Below are positions 1 to 6,208 of a stretch of DNA of 10,762 nucleotides, piece after piece. Origin of the DNA: a bacterium. GTDB taxonomy: Bacteria; UBA9089; JASEGY01. Below the pieces are notes generated by a model. The model had not been told where the DNA came from. It did no database searches and was given only the letters and a program-made list of their open reading frames with translations. The position numbers and the translations under genes are program-made. Every line of letters starts with the position of its first letter. Position 1 is the first letter of the stretch. Location: assembly GCA_030019105.1 (NCBI GenBank), contig JASEGY010000086.1, positions 1 to 10,762 on the forward strand. Direction: 5' to 3'.

Positions 1-150
1 CCTACCTTGCCAACCTATTGTGTTTCAAAAGCTTCGGCTTAACTTAATGGCAGTGACGCAGAGCGTAGGGACGAGGGGGAATATTACCCCTCGAATCCGC
101 CTTGACCCAAATATTCTTAGCTTTTATGCGTTAAAGATGAGGTGATAAAG
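1..150. other. Gene-free left edge with small hairpins
   Basis: I see no convincing coding region here. Two short inverted repeats are visible: AAGC-TTCG-GCTT at 29-40, and an imperfect 22-bp palindrome at 72-93 with arms CGAGGGG and CCCCTCG around a central AATATT. Neither is followed by a clear T-run, so I do not call a terminator. The last bases (139-146, GAGGTGAT) form the ribosome binding site of the disrupted small ORF that follows. Confidence 0.5.
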
Positions 151-463
151 ATGTCTGTTAAAGAAAAACCAATTACGGGGACGGTTCATAATCTACAATT
201 TTACTGTGAAAACTTGTGGATTGAATATCGAATATCGAATAAAGAATTTAGAATTATGAAGTCTTGTTCCCCTTTTTCCTTCGACATTCATTATTCCTTG
301 TTCGATATTCGATATTTTACTCAGCCGCAAGCTTTCACAGTAAGGTGAACCATCCCCAATTACGGTAAATGGTAATACTTTCAACAATTGGGCAAATGTG
401 ATGAATCTCGAAGACAGCAAAATACTTATTCACATCTGCAGTCAGGAAAGAGATGGAAGATAA
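151..463 (+). pseudogene. Small leader ORF split by a fold-back element (41 codons when restored)
   Basis: An ATG at 151 follows GAGGTGAT (139-146), a near-perfect Shine-Dalgarno sequence at good spacing. The reading frame runs MSVKEKPIT and then enters the inserted element at 178, where it ends at an unrelated TGA (346-348). Removing the element (178-356) and one copy of the 8-bp duplication joins codons 151-177 to 365-463. This gives 41 uninterrupted codons, continuing VNGNTFNNWANVM and ending CSQERDGR. The stop TAA at 461-463 overlaps the ATG of the downstream transporter (TAATG). I do not recognise the family. The start signal, intact frame and coupled stop suggest this was a real small gene, perhaps a leader peptide or small partner of the transporter. 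Because the element plus duplication is 187 bp, not a multiple of three, the frame is broken today. The restored frame is read directly; the function is unknown. Confidence 0.6.
178..356 (+). mobile_element. Fold-back MITE-like element, copy 1
   Basis: This is a 179-bp non-coding element with ends GGGACGGTTCA (178-188) and TGAACCATCCC (346-356), inverted with 10 of 11 matches. An inner inverted pair follows: TACTGTGAAAACTTGTGG (202-219) against CCGCAAGCTTTCACAGTA (325-342), 16 of 18. A central inverted pair has 15 identical bases (225-239 against 301-315), so the whole element can fold into one long hairpin. It is flanked by a perfect 8-bp direct repeat, CAATTACG, at 170-177 and 357-364, the signature of transpositional insertion. 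It encodes no transposase and must depend on one elsewhere. Eight-base duplications occur in families such as ISL3, IS66, IS256 and IS1595; I cannot say which. It interrupts a small ORF. The right-hand 34 bp (323-356) are identical to copy 2. Confidence 0.82.
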
Positions 464-1437
464 TGCACATTCATCGACATCCGGAGAAATCTCCGCAATC
501 CAGAACTCAAAACTCTAAACTCGAAACTCGAAACCCGAATATGGCCGGGGCTGATCATTGTCACGACGGGCATGGTCACCGGATAGTGGGGCGCAAGAGG
601 CTGGGAGCCGCCATTATCCTGACGGTGGTGGTTATGATCGTTGAGGTCGTGGGCGGGCTCCTGGCTAACAGCCTGGCCCTGCTTTCTGATGCCGGTCATA
701 TGTTGACCCATATTTTTGCCCTCGGCATGAGCTTTTTTGCAATCATCCTTGCGGCCAGGCCGGCCACCAAGGAGAAGACCTACGGCTATTTTCGGGCGGA
801 AGTCCTGGCCGCCTTTATCAACGGGATTGTCCTCTTATTTATTACTATTTATATCCTGTATGAAGCCGTCCTCAGGATTATGACCCCGGTGCCGGTAAAG
901 GCGACAGAGATGTTTCTGGTCGCCTTGCTGGGTCTTATCGCCAATGGGGCCAGCGTCATTCTCCTGGGAGGGGTCGGGCATAAGGATATTAATATCAGGA
1001 GCGCCTTTCTTCATGTGATTGGGGATACGGCTTCCTCGGTGGCAGTGGTTATTGGGGCTATAGTTATGGCTTACACCGGCAAGAGCATAGTTGACCCTAT
1101 CCTGAGCGTGCTTATCTCTGTCCTGATCGTCATCTGGGCCTTCAGGCTGTTCCATGAATCAGGCAACATCCTCCTTGAGTCTGCCCCTAAACACCTTGAT
1201 ATTGATGAGGTGTCTGCCTTTATTAAGGAGAAGGTTGAGGGAGTCAATGAGGTGCACGATGTTCATCTTTGGGTGCTTACTTCTTATATGTATGCCATGA
1301 CCGCCCATATCCTGGTCGATGATATCAAGATCAGCCAGAGCGAAGAGATATTGAGACAAATAAACCAACTGGTGGCTGAGGAGTTCAATATCAGCCATAC
1401 TAACATCCAGTTTGAATCACCGCAAGTTCAATTGTGA
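463..1437 (+). CDS. Cation diffusion facilitator (CzcD/ZitB-type) metal efflux transporter
   Basis: This is an inner-membrane secondary transporter of the CDF family, which exports Zn2+ and related divalent metals in exchange for protons. The 324-residue product (start at 463) has a His-rich N-terminus (MHIHRH; DHCHDGHGHR at 31-40), six hydrophobic segments (about 47-68, 71-98, 112-136, 147-170, 183-204, 209-230) and a cytoplasmic C-terminal domain (about 240-318) with the typical VHDVHLW and SHTNIQFE motifs. The transmembrane metal site in TM5 is the normal HxxxD (H184, D188). TM2 reads H79-MLT-H83, where zinc transporters usually have HxxxD. The start at 463 is preferred because GGAAG lies just upstream and the ATG overlaps the stop of the disrupted leader ORF (TAATG). 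An alternative start at 541 (MAGADHCH) gives 298 residues, nearer the family norm, but has no visible ribosome binding site. Residues between the two starts are partly encoded by a heptamer repeat. Fold-back elements lie on both sides. Confidence 0.9.
   Translation: MHIHRHPEKSPQSRTQNSKLETRNPNMAGADHCHDGHGHRIVGRKRLGAAIILTVVVMIVEVVGGLLANSLALLSDAGHMLTHIFALGMSFFAIILAARPATKEKTYGYFRAEVLAAFINGIVLLFITIYILYEAVLRIMTPVPVKATEMFLVALLGLIANGASVILLGGVGHKDINIRSAFLHVIGDTASSVAVVIGAIVMAYTGKSIVDPILSVLISVLIVIWAFRLFHESGNILLESAPKHLDIDEVSAFIKEKVEGVNEVHDVHLWVLTSYMYAMTAHILVDDIKISQSEEILRQINQLVAEEFNISHTNIQFESPQVQL
504..538 (+). repeat. Heptamer tandem repeat (AACTCGA-type, five units)
   Basis: Five consecutive 7-bp units are AACTCAA, AACTCTA, AACTCGA, AACTCGA and AACCCGA. 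Repeats of this kind are usually intergenic. Here the array lies within the open reading frame of the CDF transporter, just before the second possible ATG (541). It encodes the polar segment around TQNSKLETRN, between two His-containing stretches. If translation starts at 463, the repeat has expanded into the protein; if at 541, it is leader sequence. Confidence 0.75.
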
Positions 1438-1470
1438 GGACAACTAATCCTGATACACATTTGATTTTGG

Positions 1471-1628
1471 GGGACGGTTCAAAAATCGTCCATTTTCTTG
1501 TGAAACCTTGCGTTCTTTCTGGAGTTTAGGCTTTAGCCTTTCATAACTAATGAAATCCTAAAGAATTAACTCCGGAAAGTTAATGATAATTTTTAGCCGC
1601 AAGCTTTCACAGTAAGGTGAACCATCCC
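1471..1628 (+). mobile_element. Fold-back MITE-like element, copy 2
   Basis: This 158-bp element belongs to the same family as the one at 178-356, in the same orientation. Ends GGGACGGTTCA (1471-1481) and TGAACCATCCC (1618-1628) are flanked by a perfect 8-bp direct repeat, GATTTTGG, at 1463-1470 and 1629-1636. The right 34 bp (1595-1628) match copy 1 exactly, and the left roughly 40 bp are clearly related (TGTGAAACCTTGCG). The middle shares nothing obvious with copy 1 but is again self-complementary: CTTTCTGGAGTT (1515-1526) against AACTCCGGAAAG (1568-1579), with smaller stems GGCTTTAGCC and TTTCAT/ATGAAA inside. It begins 33 bases after the transporter stop. No coding capacity. Confidence 0.82.
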
Positions 1629-1646
1629 GATTTTGGCAATTCGGGT

Positions 1647-1679
1647 AGAAACCAGGTTTCTTCAAGAAACCTGGTTTCT
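1647..1679. repeat. 33-bp palindrome P1 (16+1+16) at the phosphoesterase stop
   Basis: Perfect inverted arms AGAAACCAGGTTTCTT (1647-1662) and AAGAAACCTGGTTTCT (1664-1679) surround a single C. Each arm also contains a smaller palindrome, AAACC-A/T-GGTTT. It overlaps the last two bases read of the minus-strand phosphoesterase stop codon (TAG, 1680-1678). No T-run follows in the direction of transcription, so it is not a textbook intrinsic terminator, although a hairpin this stable could protect the mRNA 3' end. It has the same design as P2 and P3. Confidence 0.85.
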
Positions 1680-3102
1680 AAAGGTCCATTATCCTGGCCC
1701 GCAGATTCTGAGCCCGAATATGCACCGAACGGGCAACAACGTCCGAAAATGTCTTCCAGGGCTCCTCAGAAGGATTAACTAAGCCTGCCATTCGTTGGTG
1801 TAATGGATTTATTTGGGCGCCGGTGTGGGTGGCTTCTTCAACCCTGACGGAGTATTCTGCCGGACCGGCTGCCTCGTTATACATTCGAAGTGATGTGGCG
1901 TTCAGGTTTTCATCTATCAAGAGTACTGCCCCGCCGTGAATCGGCTTCGGTTCGATCGTCTCCACTACCCATCCGCCGGTATTATAGACATTTACCCACT
2001 TCTGGTATTCTTTAAAACTCATGTCCTCCTGAAACGGTTTATGCGTATGTCCGAAAACAACAGTCACATCAGATGGCATCTCCTGCTGTTCTGATAGAAT
2101 TTGTTTCCGAAGGGGGCCGTTTGCATATTCCTGCATGCCCTTTTCTGCCTCAAGGGTTAAGATGCGGTCTGTAAATCTTCTTTCTCTCTTTGAAGCCTTA
2201 TCTACCAGGTAATGAAAAATCCCTTTTAGGATATTGGCTTCCATCCAATCGCCCCATCCAGGCAGGTCATACCTTTCAGCCAGATTATCGGCAAATTCGG
2301 AAAGGAGTTTCTTGAAACGTTTCTCATCATGCATGTGCTCATAAATTGTTTCAATACTTGCCCCTACCTCCCCGGAACGTCCCAGGGTGGACCAGAAAAA
2401 ATCAATCCAGGCAAAGTTTTCAGCCTCCAGGCCATCAATTCCGGCGGGCATTTCATAGCCGAAAAGTCGATTTTTTAATATGCTCATTAACTGATAGATC
2501 GACTCGATAAAATGACCGTGATGAAATACAACGCCTCGTTGGCCATCGTCTGTAATGAGGCCTAAGTTAGGATATGCTACCGGGATGACGACATCCGTTA
2601 AGTGAGGGAATCTATTAACCAGTTTGGTTAAAAAGTAGGAAGGCACCGGGGCAGGATCGTTTTCTACAAACATCTTTGTCCTGTGCCAGGGAACAGGTAG
2701 ATCCTCACCCGGCCGGAGCCTTCTGGTAATATAATCTACATATTGTGTCTCGCGGGCAAGTTCCCAGAGATGATGGTCATGATTACCGGGGATGTAGAGA
2801 ATCTTTTCAAAAAGTTGTCCCTCAGGCGGCATAATGAGTTCCACAAAGCGTTCAAATGCCATGGCCGCCTCATTGGTGGTAGTCAGGGCCAGTTCCAGGA
2901 TGTCTCCGTTTAGGATCAGCGTTGGCTTCTTCTCGTCATCGTTCTTAGAGATAAGGTGTTCTAAACATTCTACCAATTGCTTCATAACCGGGCTTGGCTG
3001 AGCAGGATCAGTCTCTTTCCCGGCTTCTTTCAAATTGGTTAACAGGCTGTCTTCCTCTCCCAGGTGCATATCTGACAGGCAGACATAACGAATATCAGGC
3101 AT
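1678..3102 (-). CDS. Calcineurin-like metallophosphoesterase
   Basis: This 474-residue, apparently cytoplasmic protein (no signal peptide or membrane segment) carries the full dinuclear-metal phosphoesterase signature: D11-M-H13, NGD (D67), GNHDH (N107, H108, D109), HHGH (H194-H197) and GHTH (H352, H354). Enzymes of this fold hydrolyse phosphomono- or diesters using Mn2+ or similar metals. Substrates range from nucleotides to lipid A precursors (LpxH-like), and the sequence alone does not tell which. It is much longer than LpxH: an insert of about 150 residues (about 200-345) separates the last two motifs, and about 100 residues follow GHTH. The start at 3102 is chosen because GGAGGAGGAT lies immediately upstream, whereas an in-frame ATG at 3162 begins inside palindrome P2. 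It follows the amylase gene by 99 bases on the same strand and may be co-transcribed with it. Confidence 0.88.
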   Translation of the reverse strand: MPDIRYVCLSDMHLGEEDSLLTNLKEAGKETDPAQPSPVMKQLVECLEHLISKNDDEKKPTLILNGDILELALTTTNEAAMAFERFVELIMPPEGQLFEKILYIPGNHDHHLWELARETQYVDYITRRLRPGEDLPVPWHRTKMFVENDPAPVPSYFLTKLVNRFPHLTDVVIPVAYPNLGLITDDGQRGVVFHHGHFIESIYQLMSILKNRLFGYEMPAGIDGLEAENFAWIDFFWSTLGRSGEVGASIETIYEHMHDEKRFKKLLSEFADNLAERYDLPGWGDWMEANILKGIFHYLVDKASKRERRFTDRILTLEAEKGMQEYANGPLRKQILSEQQEMPSDVTVVFGHTHKPFQEDMSFKEYQKWVNVYNTGGWVVETIEPKPIHGGAVLLIDENLNATSLRMYNEAAGPAEYSVRVEEATHTGAQINPLHQRMAGLVNPSEEPWKTFSDVVARSVHIRAQNLRARIMDL

Positions 3103-3124
3103 ATTATCCTCCTCCTTCATTCTT

Positions 3125-3157
3125 ATCTTCCCGAAAGCTTCAAGCTTTCGGGAAGAT
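3125..3157. repeat. 33-bp palindrome P2 (16+1+16) between amylase and phosphoesterase
   Basis: Inverted arms ATCTTCCCGAAAGCTT (3125-3140) and AAGCTTTCGGGAAGAT (3142-3157) surround a single C; one further T-A pair extends the stem. On the minus strand it lies just before the phosphoesterase ribosome binding site, so in a joint transcript with the amylase it would form a stable hairpin in the intercistronic leader. No T-run follows. Same design as P1 and P3, with the same CTTCAAG centre as P1. Confidence 0.85.
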
Positions 3158-3201
3158 ATCACCCCGGTGTTATCCGAACTGACCTTTTTGGAACCATGTC
3201 C

Positions 3202-5076
3202 TTATTCGTAAATAACAATCCCGGCCGCAGGAACCGTAATTAACACAGACTTGCCATTCCTCGCCTCAACTGGTATCTCTCCATTTACCTGTCCGTTATC
3301 GGTAGAGTAAAGACATTTCAACTTATCCCCAGCTTTATGTAAGGAATCGTCTATGGTTACCCATGCAGTTTTTGGCTGAAAATAGTCTGTATTGATGGCC
3401 AGGAGTATCTCTTTGTTATTGAAAATACGGGACCAGGGGACGACTGAGCGCATCTCATTTCCAATCATATTTGGCGCTCCGAAGTTTACTCCATCTCCGG
3501 AGATGGGACGTAAGTACTGGCGGCCCCGACGCAGGGCTATTTTCTCCTTCCTGATTTTTAATATCTTTGCCAGCTCCTTGTATGCCGGACTATCTTCATT
3601 GAAGAAATGCCGGTTTCTGCTTTCAAATGCCCCAAACTCGCCTCCGAACATGGCTTCCCGCAAGTAGCGGTCATTAGTCCCATGACCATTAAAATACTGT
3701 TCAGTTCCATAATAGATACAGGGAATGCCCATGGTCGTCGCATTGAGGGCCAGGACATTCAACAAAACTCTATGGTTTTCCTGAGTTATAACTTCATCGT
3801 GGCAAAAACGGGCCTTGTTATTTCCTTTCCGCACCTGGTCATGGTCGTCAAAGGTGGTAACAACCCTGTTTCTGAACCAGACGTGAGAATCCTTTTTAAC
3901 AAGAAGAGAATTTCGGAACAGGTCAAAGTATTCACCGGGATTGCGAAATCCCTTGACCAGATATTCCAGTTTATCAGGCATATCGTTTATACCCAGGGCT
4001 GCATTCAGACCGGTCTCTTCCAGGGTATCAAAGGCCCTTTTTCTTCCTCCGGTAATTTCGCCTATTAAATAAAAGTTTTCTTTCCCTATACTCTGAGCAA
4101 ATTCATGGATGACGGAAGTGAAGAATCGGGTGGCGCCAAGGTCCATATGCTTGACAGTGTCGACTCGAAATCCGTCAATATCAGCAAAGGCTATCCAGAA
4201 TTTATAAGCCTCACAAAGGGCCAGGAGGGCAGAGGAAGGCTGGAAATTATCCACTTCTCCCCAGCCAAGATTCACATCTTTCAGACTGCAAAAATCCCCT
4301 TCCAGATACTCCGGATAGTAATCCCAGCTATTGATGCGCCCTTTTTGGGTAAAAGTAGATGGTTCCTGGAATTCAGAAGGCCAAACAGCCCCATCCGGCC
4401 AGGCGGAGGGAAGATTGACCGGCCCAAACGGTATGTCAGGCACTCCTTTTTCATCCTTAAATCCCTTGACCCGATAAGGGTTCCTATCCCAGCGGGGGTC
4501 GATAAACCATTTGCCATCTTCACCTTTTGTCCAATAGCGCTCGGCATCATAATCAAAGACATCTCCGGTATGGTTTAAGATAATATCCAGAATTACATAT
4601 ATACCATGTTCATGGGCGGTTTTTACCATGCTTTGCAAATCCTGGCGGGTTCCGAAATGGGGGTCCACGTCGATAAAGTTTTGGATACCGTAGCCGTGGT
4701 AGGTTTCCTCAAAAGACACCTGCTTGAAAATAGGGCTTACCCAGATAGCAGTCACGCCAAGGCGTTTCAAATAGCCGATTTTACTTTTAAGCCCTTTCAG
4801 CGTTCCTCCCACAAATTTGCCGCCGGCATTAAACCAGCTTTTTCGATCCACAGCATTTTCCACAGCATTTCCGCTGTCCTCATTTCTGTACAAAGGGGTT
4901 TTGCCTCCGGCAACCTTTTTTCCCTTGTTGTTTATGTACCCCTTTTCCTTTCCGTCCGAAAACCTGTCTAACATCAAAAAATAGAGCACCTGATCTTCCC
5001 AGGCAGCCGGGGATGAAAAGAAATCTCGATTACACAACTCCTCAAAATTCAATTCAGTCAATCTTTTTTCCACCAT
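3202..5076 (-). CDS. Alpha-amylase family glycoside hydrolase (GH13)
   Basis: This 624-residue cytoplasmic protein without a signal peptide acts on alpha-linked glucans or maltodextrins, by hydrolysis or transglycosylation. The (beta/alpha)8 catalytic barrel spans about 28-510. The four GH13 regions are clear: DIILNHT (164-170), GFRVDTVKH with nucleophile D306, LIGEITGG with acid/base E340, and TFDDHD with stabilising D413. Region IV reads DDHD where most members have NHD. Domain B is the stretch about 170-270. The C-terminal beta domain (about 520-624) ends in AAGIVIYE. The opening LYFLMLDRFSDG and HGYGIQNF resemble cyclodextrinase and CGTase-like branches, but I cannot fix the subfamily. 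A good ribosome binding site (AAGGAGG, 5084-5090) supports the ATG at 5076. The cytoplasmic location suggests turnover of internal glycogen or imported maltodextrins. Confidence 0.93.
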   Translation of the reverse strand: MVEKRLTELNFEELCNRDFFSSPAAWEDQVLYFLMLDRFSDGKEKGYINNKGKKVAGGKTPLYRNEDSGNAVENAVDRKSWFNAGGKFVGGTLKGLKSKIGYLKRLGVTAIWVSPIFKQVSFEETYHGYGIQNFIDVDPHFGTRQDLQSMVKTAHEHGIYVILDIILNHTGDVFDYDAERYWTKGEDGKWFIDPRWDRNPYRVKGFKDEKGVPDIPFGPVNLPSAWPDGAVWPSEFQEPSTFTQKGRINSWDYYPEYLEGDFCSLKDVNLGWGEVDNFQPSSALLALCEAYKFWIAFADIDGFRVDTVKHMDLGATRFFTSVIHEFAQSIGKENFYLIGEITGGRKRAFDTLEETGLNAALGINDMPDKLEYLVKGFRNPGEYFDLFRNSLLVKKDSHVWFRNRVVTTFDDHDQVRKGNNKARFCHDEVITQENHRVLLNVLALNATTMGIPCIYYGTEQYFNGHGTNDRYLREAMFGGEFGAFESRNRHFFNEDSPAYKELAKILKIRKEKIALRRGRQYLRPISGDGVNFGAPNMIGNEMRSVVPWSRIFNNKEILLAINTDYFQPKTAWVTIDDSLHKAGDKLKCLYSTDNGQVNGEIPVEARNGKSVLITVPAAGIVIYE

Positions 5077-5180
5077 TTTGTAGCCTCCTTATTTTTTTGG
5101 AATTTCGGCACTCCCTGAGCGCCTTTTCTCGTGCCTCTGTCTCGAAATCGGCTGATTCCGGTAACGCCTTGTGGAGACAC

Positions 5181-5213
5181 AACCTCCCGCAGGTTTGAAA
5201 CCTGCGGGAGGTT
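5181..5213. repeat. 33-bp palindrome P3 (16+1+16) between activase and amylase
   Basis: Perfect inverted arms AACCTCCCGCAGGTTT (5181-5196) and AAACCTGCGGGAGGTT (5198-5213) surround a single G. Each arm holds a smaller inverted pair (AACCT...AGGTT). It lies 29 bases beyond the activase stop on the minus strand, in the 166-bp gap before the amylase gene. That gap holds no other gene or clear promoter. There is no T-run after the stem on the minus strand. Same architecture as P1 and P2, with a different sequence. Confidence 0.85.
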
Positions 5214-5242
5214 GAACCTGCATCACCTTGAGGCGCTCCTGG

Positions 5243-6196
5243 TTAAAAAGTCACCACTTCTGCCCAGGAGTATATCCGGCGACAGCTCTCTTCCTCCGAC
5301 TTTGACATCCAGCCGGTAGGAAGAGACGGCCTCTTCTTGCCTAAGCGCTCCCACTTGGAAAGACCTAACGGGTTGTAAGGCAGGAGAGAACATTTCTTGA
5401 TCCCATTCTCTTTAAGGAAGTCCGAGATACCGGTTAAGTTTTCCTTCGAGGTGGTAAATCCCGGCACCAGGGGAATGCGGGGTGTCACCTCAATATCCTC
5501 TTTCAATAGTTGCCGGAAGTTCTCCAGGATCTTTTGATTATCCCGGCCGGTGTGTTGAAGATGGGTTTTGCGATCGATGATCTTGAGATCATACATAACC
5601 AGGTCAAGCCAGGGGAGTATCTCTTCCTTAAAGGCAGGGTACTCAAAGCAGCCGCAGGTCTGAATTGCGGTGTGAATGCCCTCTGATTTGATCCCCCTCA
5701 ACAGTTCCCCAGCGTAGGCCGGCCAGAGGGTTGGCTCCCCTCCGGACAAGGTTATTCCGCCTCCTGAGGTCTCGTAGAAGGCCCGATCGCGAAGGAGGAG
5801 TTCTAAAAGGGCCTCTGTCTCATAATATCTGCCTATCTGTCGGAGGCCCCTGCCGGGGCATACCCCGGTGCATTTCCCGCAACGAGTGCATCTTGAGCGG
5901 TCGATTCTTACCTCCGCCCCTTTGAGGATGGCCCCCGCCAGGCCGGCTCGGCCTGCCAGGCCGGCTCGGCCTGCCAGGCCGGCTCGGCCCTCCGGGCAGG
6001 CCTTTTCACAATCAAAGCAGCCGATACAATTTTGGGGGTAGAAGCCAATCTCAGGCTTAGGGTCTATTGCCTCCGGGTTCTGGCACCACTGGCAAGAGAG
6101 GGGACATCCCTTGAAGAAGACGGTCGTTCTTATCCCCGGCCCGTCCTCGGTAGAGCCCTTTTGCACATCCACGATAAGAGGAAAGCTCTCTGACAT
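5243..6196 (-). CDS. Glycyl radical enzyme activase (radical SAM)
   Basis: This 317-residue radical-SAM enzyme uses a [4Fe-4S] cluster and S-adenosylmethionine to abstract hydrogen from the conserved glycine of a partner glycyl radical enzyme. The SAM cluster motif is C31-PLS-C35-QW-C38, with SGGEP at 151-155 as the SAM-binding GGE motif. Two ferredoxin-type motifs follow the SAM cluster: C57, C60, C63, C67 and C103, C106, C109, C113. This layout is typical of activases for the dehydratase/decarboxylase-type enzymes rather than PFL-AE itself. Residues 71-88 are three copies of RAGLAG inserted in the linker; without them the text reads CPEG-AILKG, as in ordinary homologues. The likely target is the glycyl radical enzyme at 8242-10665. 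The gene starts 12 bases after the ATPase stop in A+T-rich sequence with no clear ribosome binding site, unlike its neighbours. Confidence 0.93.
   Translation of the reverse strand: MSESFPLIVDVQKGSTEDGPGIRTTVFFKGCPLSCQWCQNPEAIDPKPEIGFYPQNCIGCFDCEKACPEGRAGLAGRAGLAGRAGLAGAILKGAEVRIDRSRCTRCGKCTGVCPGRGLRQIGRYYETEALLELLLRDRAFYETSGGGITLSGGEPTLWPAYAGELLRGIKSEGIHTAIQTCGCFEYPAFKEEILPWLDLVMYDLKIIDRKTHLQHTGRDNQKILENFRQLLKEDIEVTPRIPLVPGFTTSKENLTGISDFLKENGIKKCSLLPYNPLGLSKWERLGKKRPSLPTGWMSKSEEESCRRIYSWAEVVTF
5937..5990 (-). repeat. In-frame 18-bp palindromic tandem repeat (3 units) inside the activase
   Basis: Three 18-bp units begin at 5937, 5955 and 5973; the third differs only in its last base. Each junction contains CAGGCCG-GCT-CGGCCTG, a perfect 7-bp stem. 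On the minus strand the array encodes RAGLAG three times, at residues 71-88 of the activase. Being 54 bp, it keeps the frame. It sits exactly between the two ferredoxin-like cluster motifs, a loop that can probably tolerate an insert. Confidence 0.9.
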
Positions 6197-6208
6197 TGTG
6201 ACTTTTTA

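Noticed and set aside
142..420. Open frames 142-348 (plus) and 193-420 (minus)
   Set aside because: Both are mainly translations of the fold-back element and its inverted repeats. Only the first 27 bases from ATG 151 belong to a likely real gene start.
388..462. A TTG start at 388 for the CDF transporter
   Set aside because: The extra residues overlap the restored leader ORF in another frame, and the start has no ribosome binding site.
178..1628. A composite transposon carrying the CDF gene
   Set aside because: The two elements are in the same orientation, but each has its own target duplication and the outermost flanks (CAATTACG and GATTTTGG) do not match, which indicates two separate insertions.
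3607..4578. Long plus-strand open frames (3607-4068, 4105-4578) opposite the amylase
   Set aside because: They are antisense to the conserved GH13 catalytic regions, have no ribosome binding site and show no recognisable domains.
1647..5213. P1, P2 and P3 as intrinsic terminators
   Set aside because: No T-run follows the stem on the strand of the adjacent genes.
5244..6208. An 11-bp inverted repeat (TAAAAAGTCAC at 5244-5254, GTGACTTTTTA at 6198-6208) around the activase
   Set aside because: One arm is simply the last codons of the activase. The match is short, A+T-rich and without target duplications, so chance is the simplest explanation.
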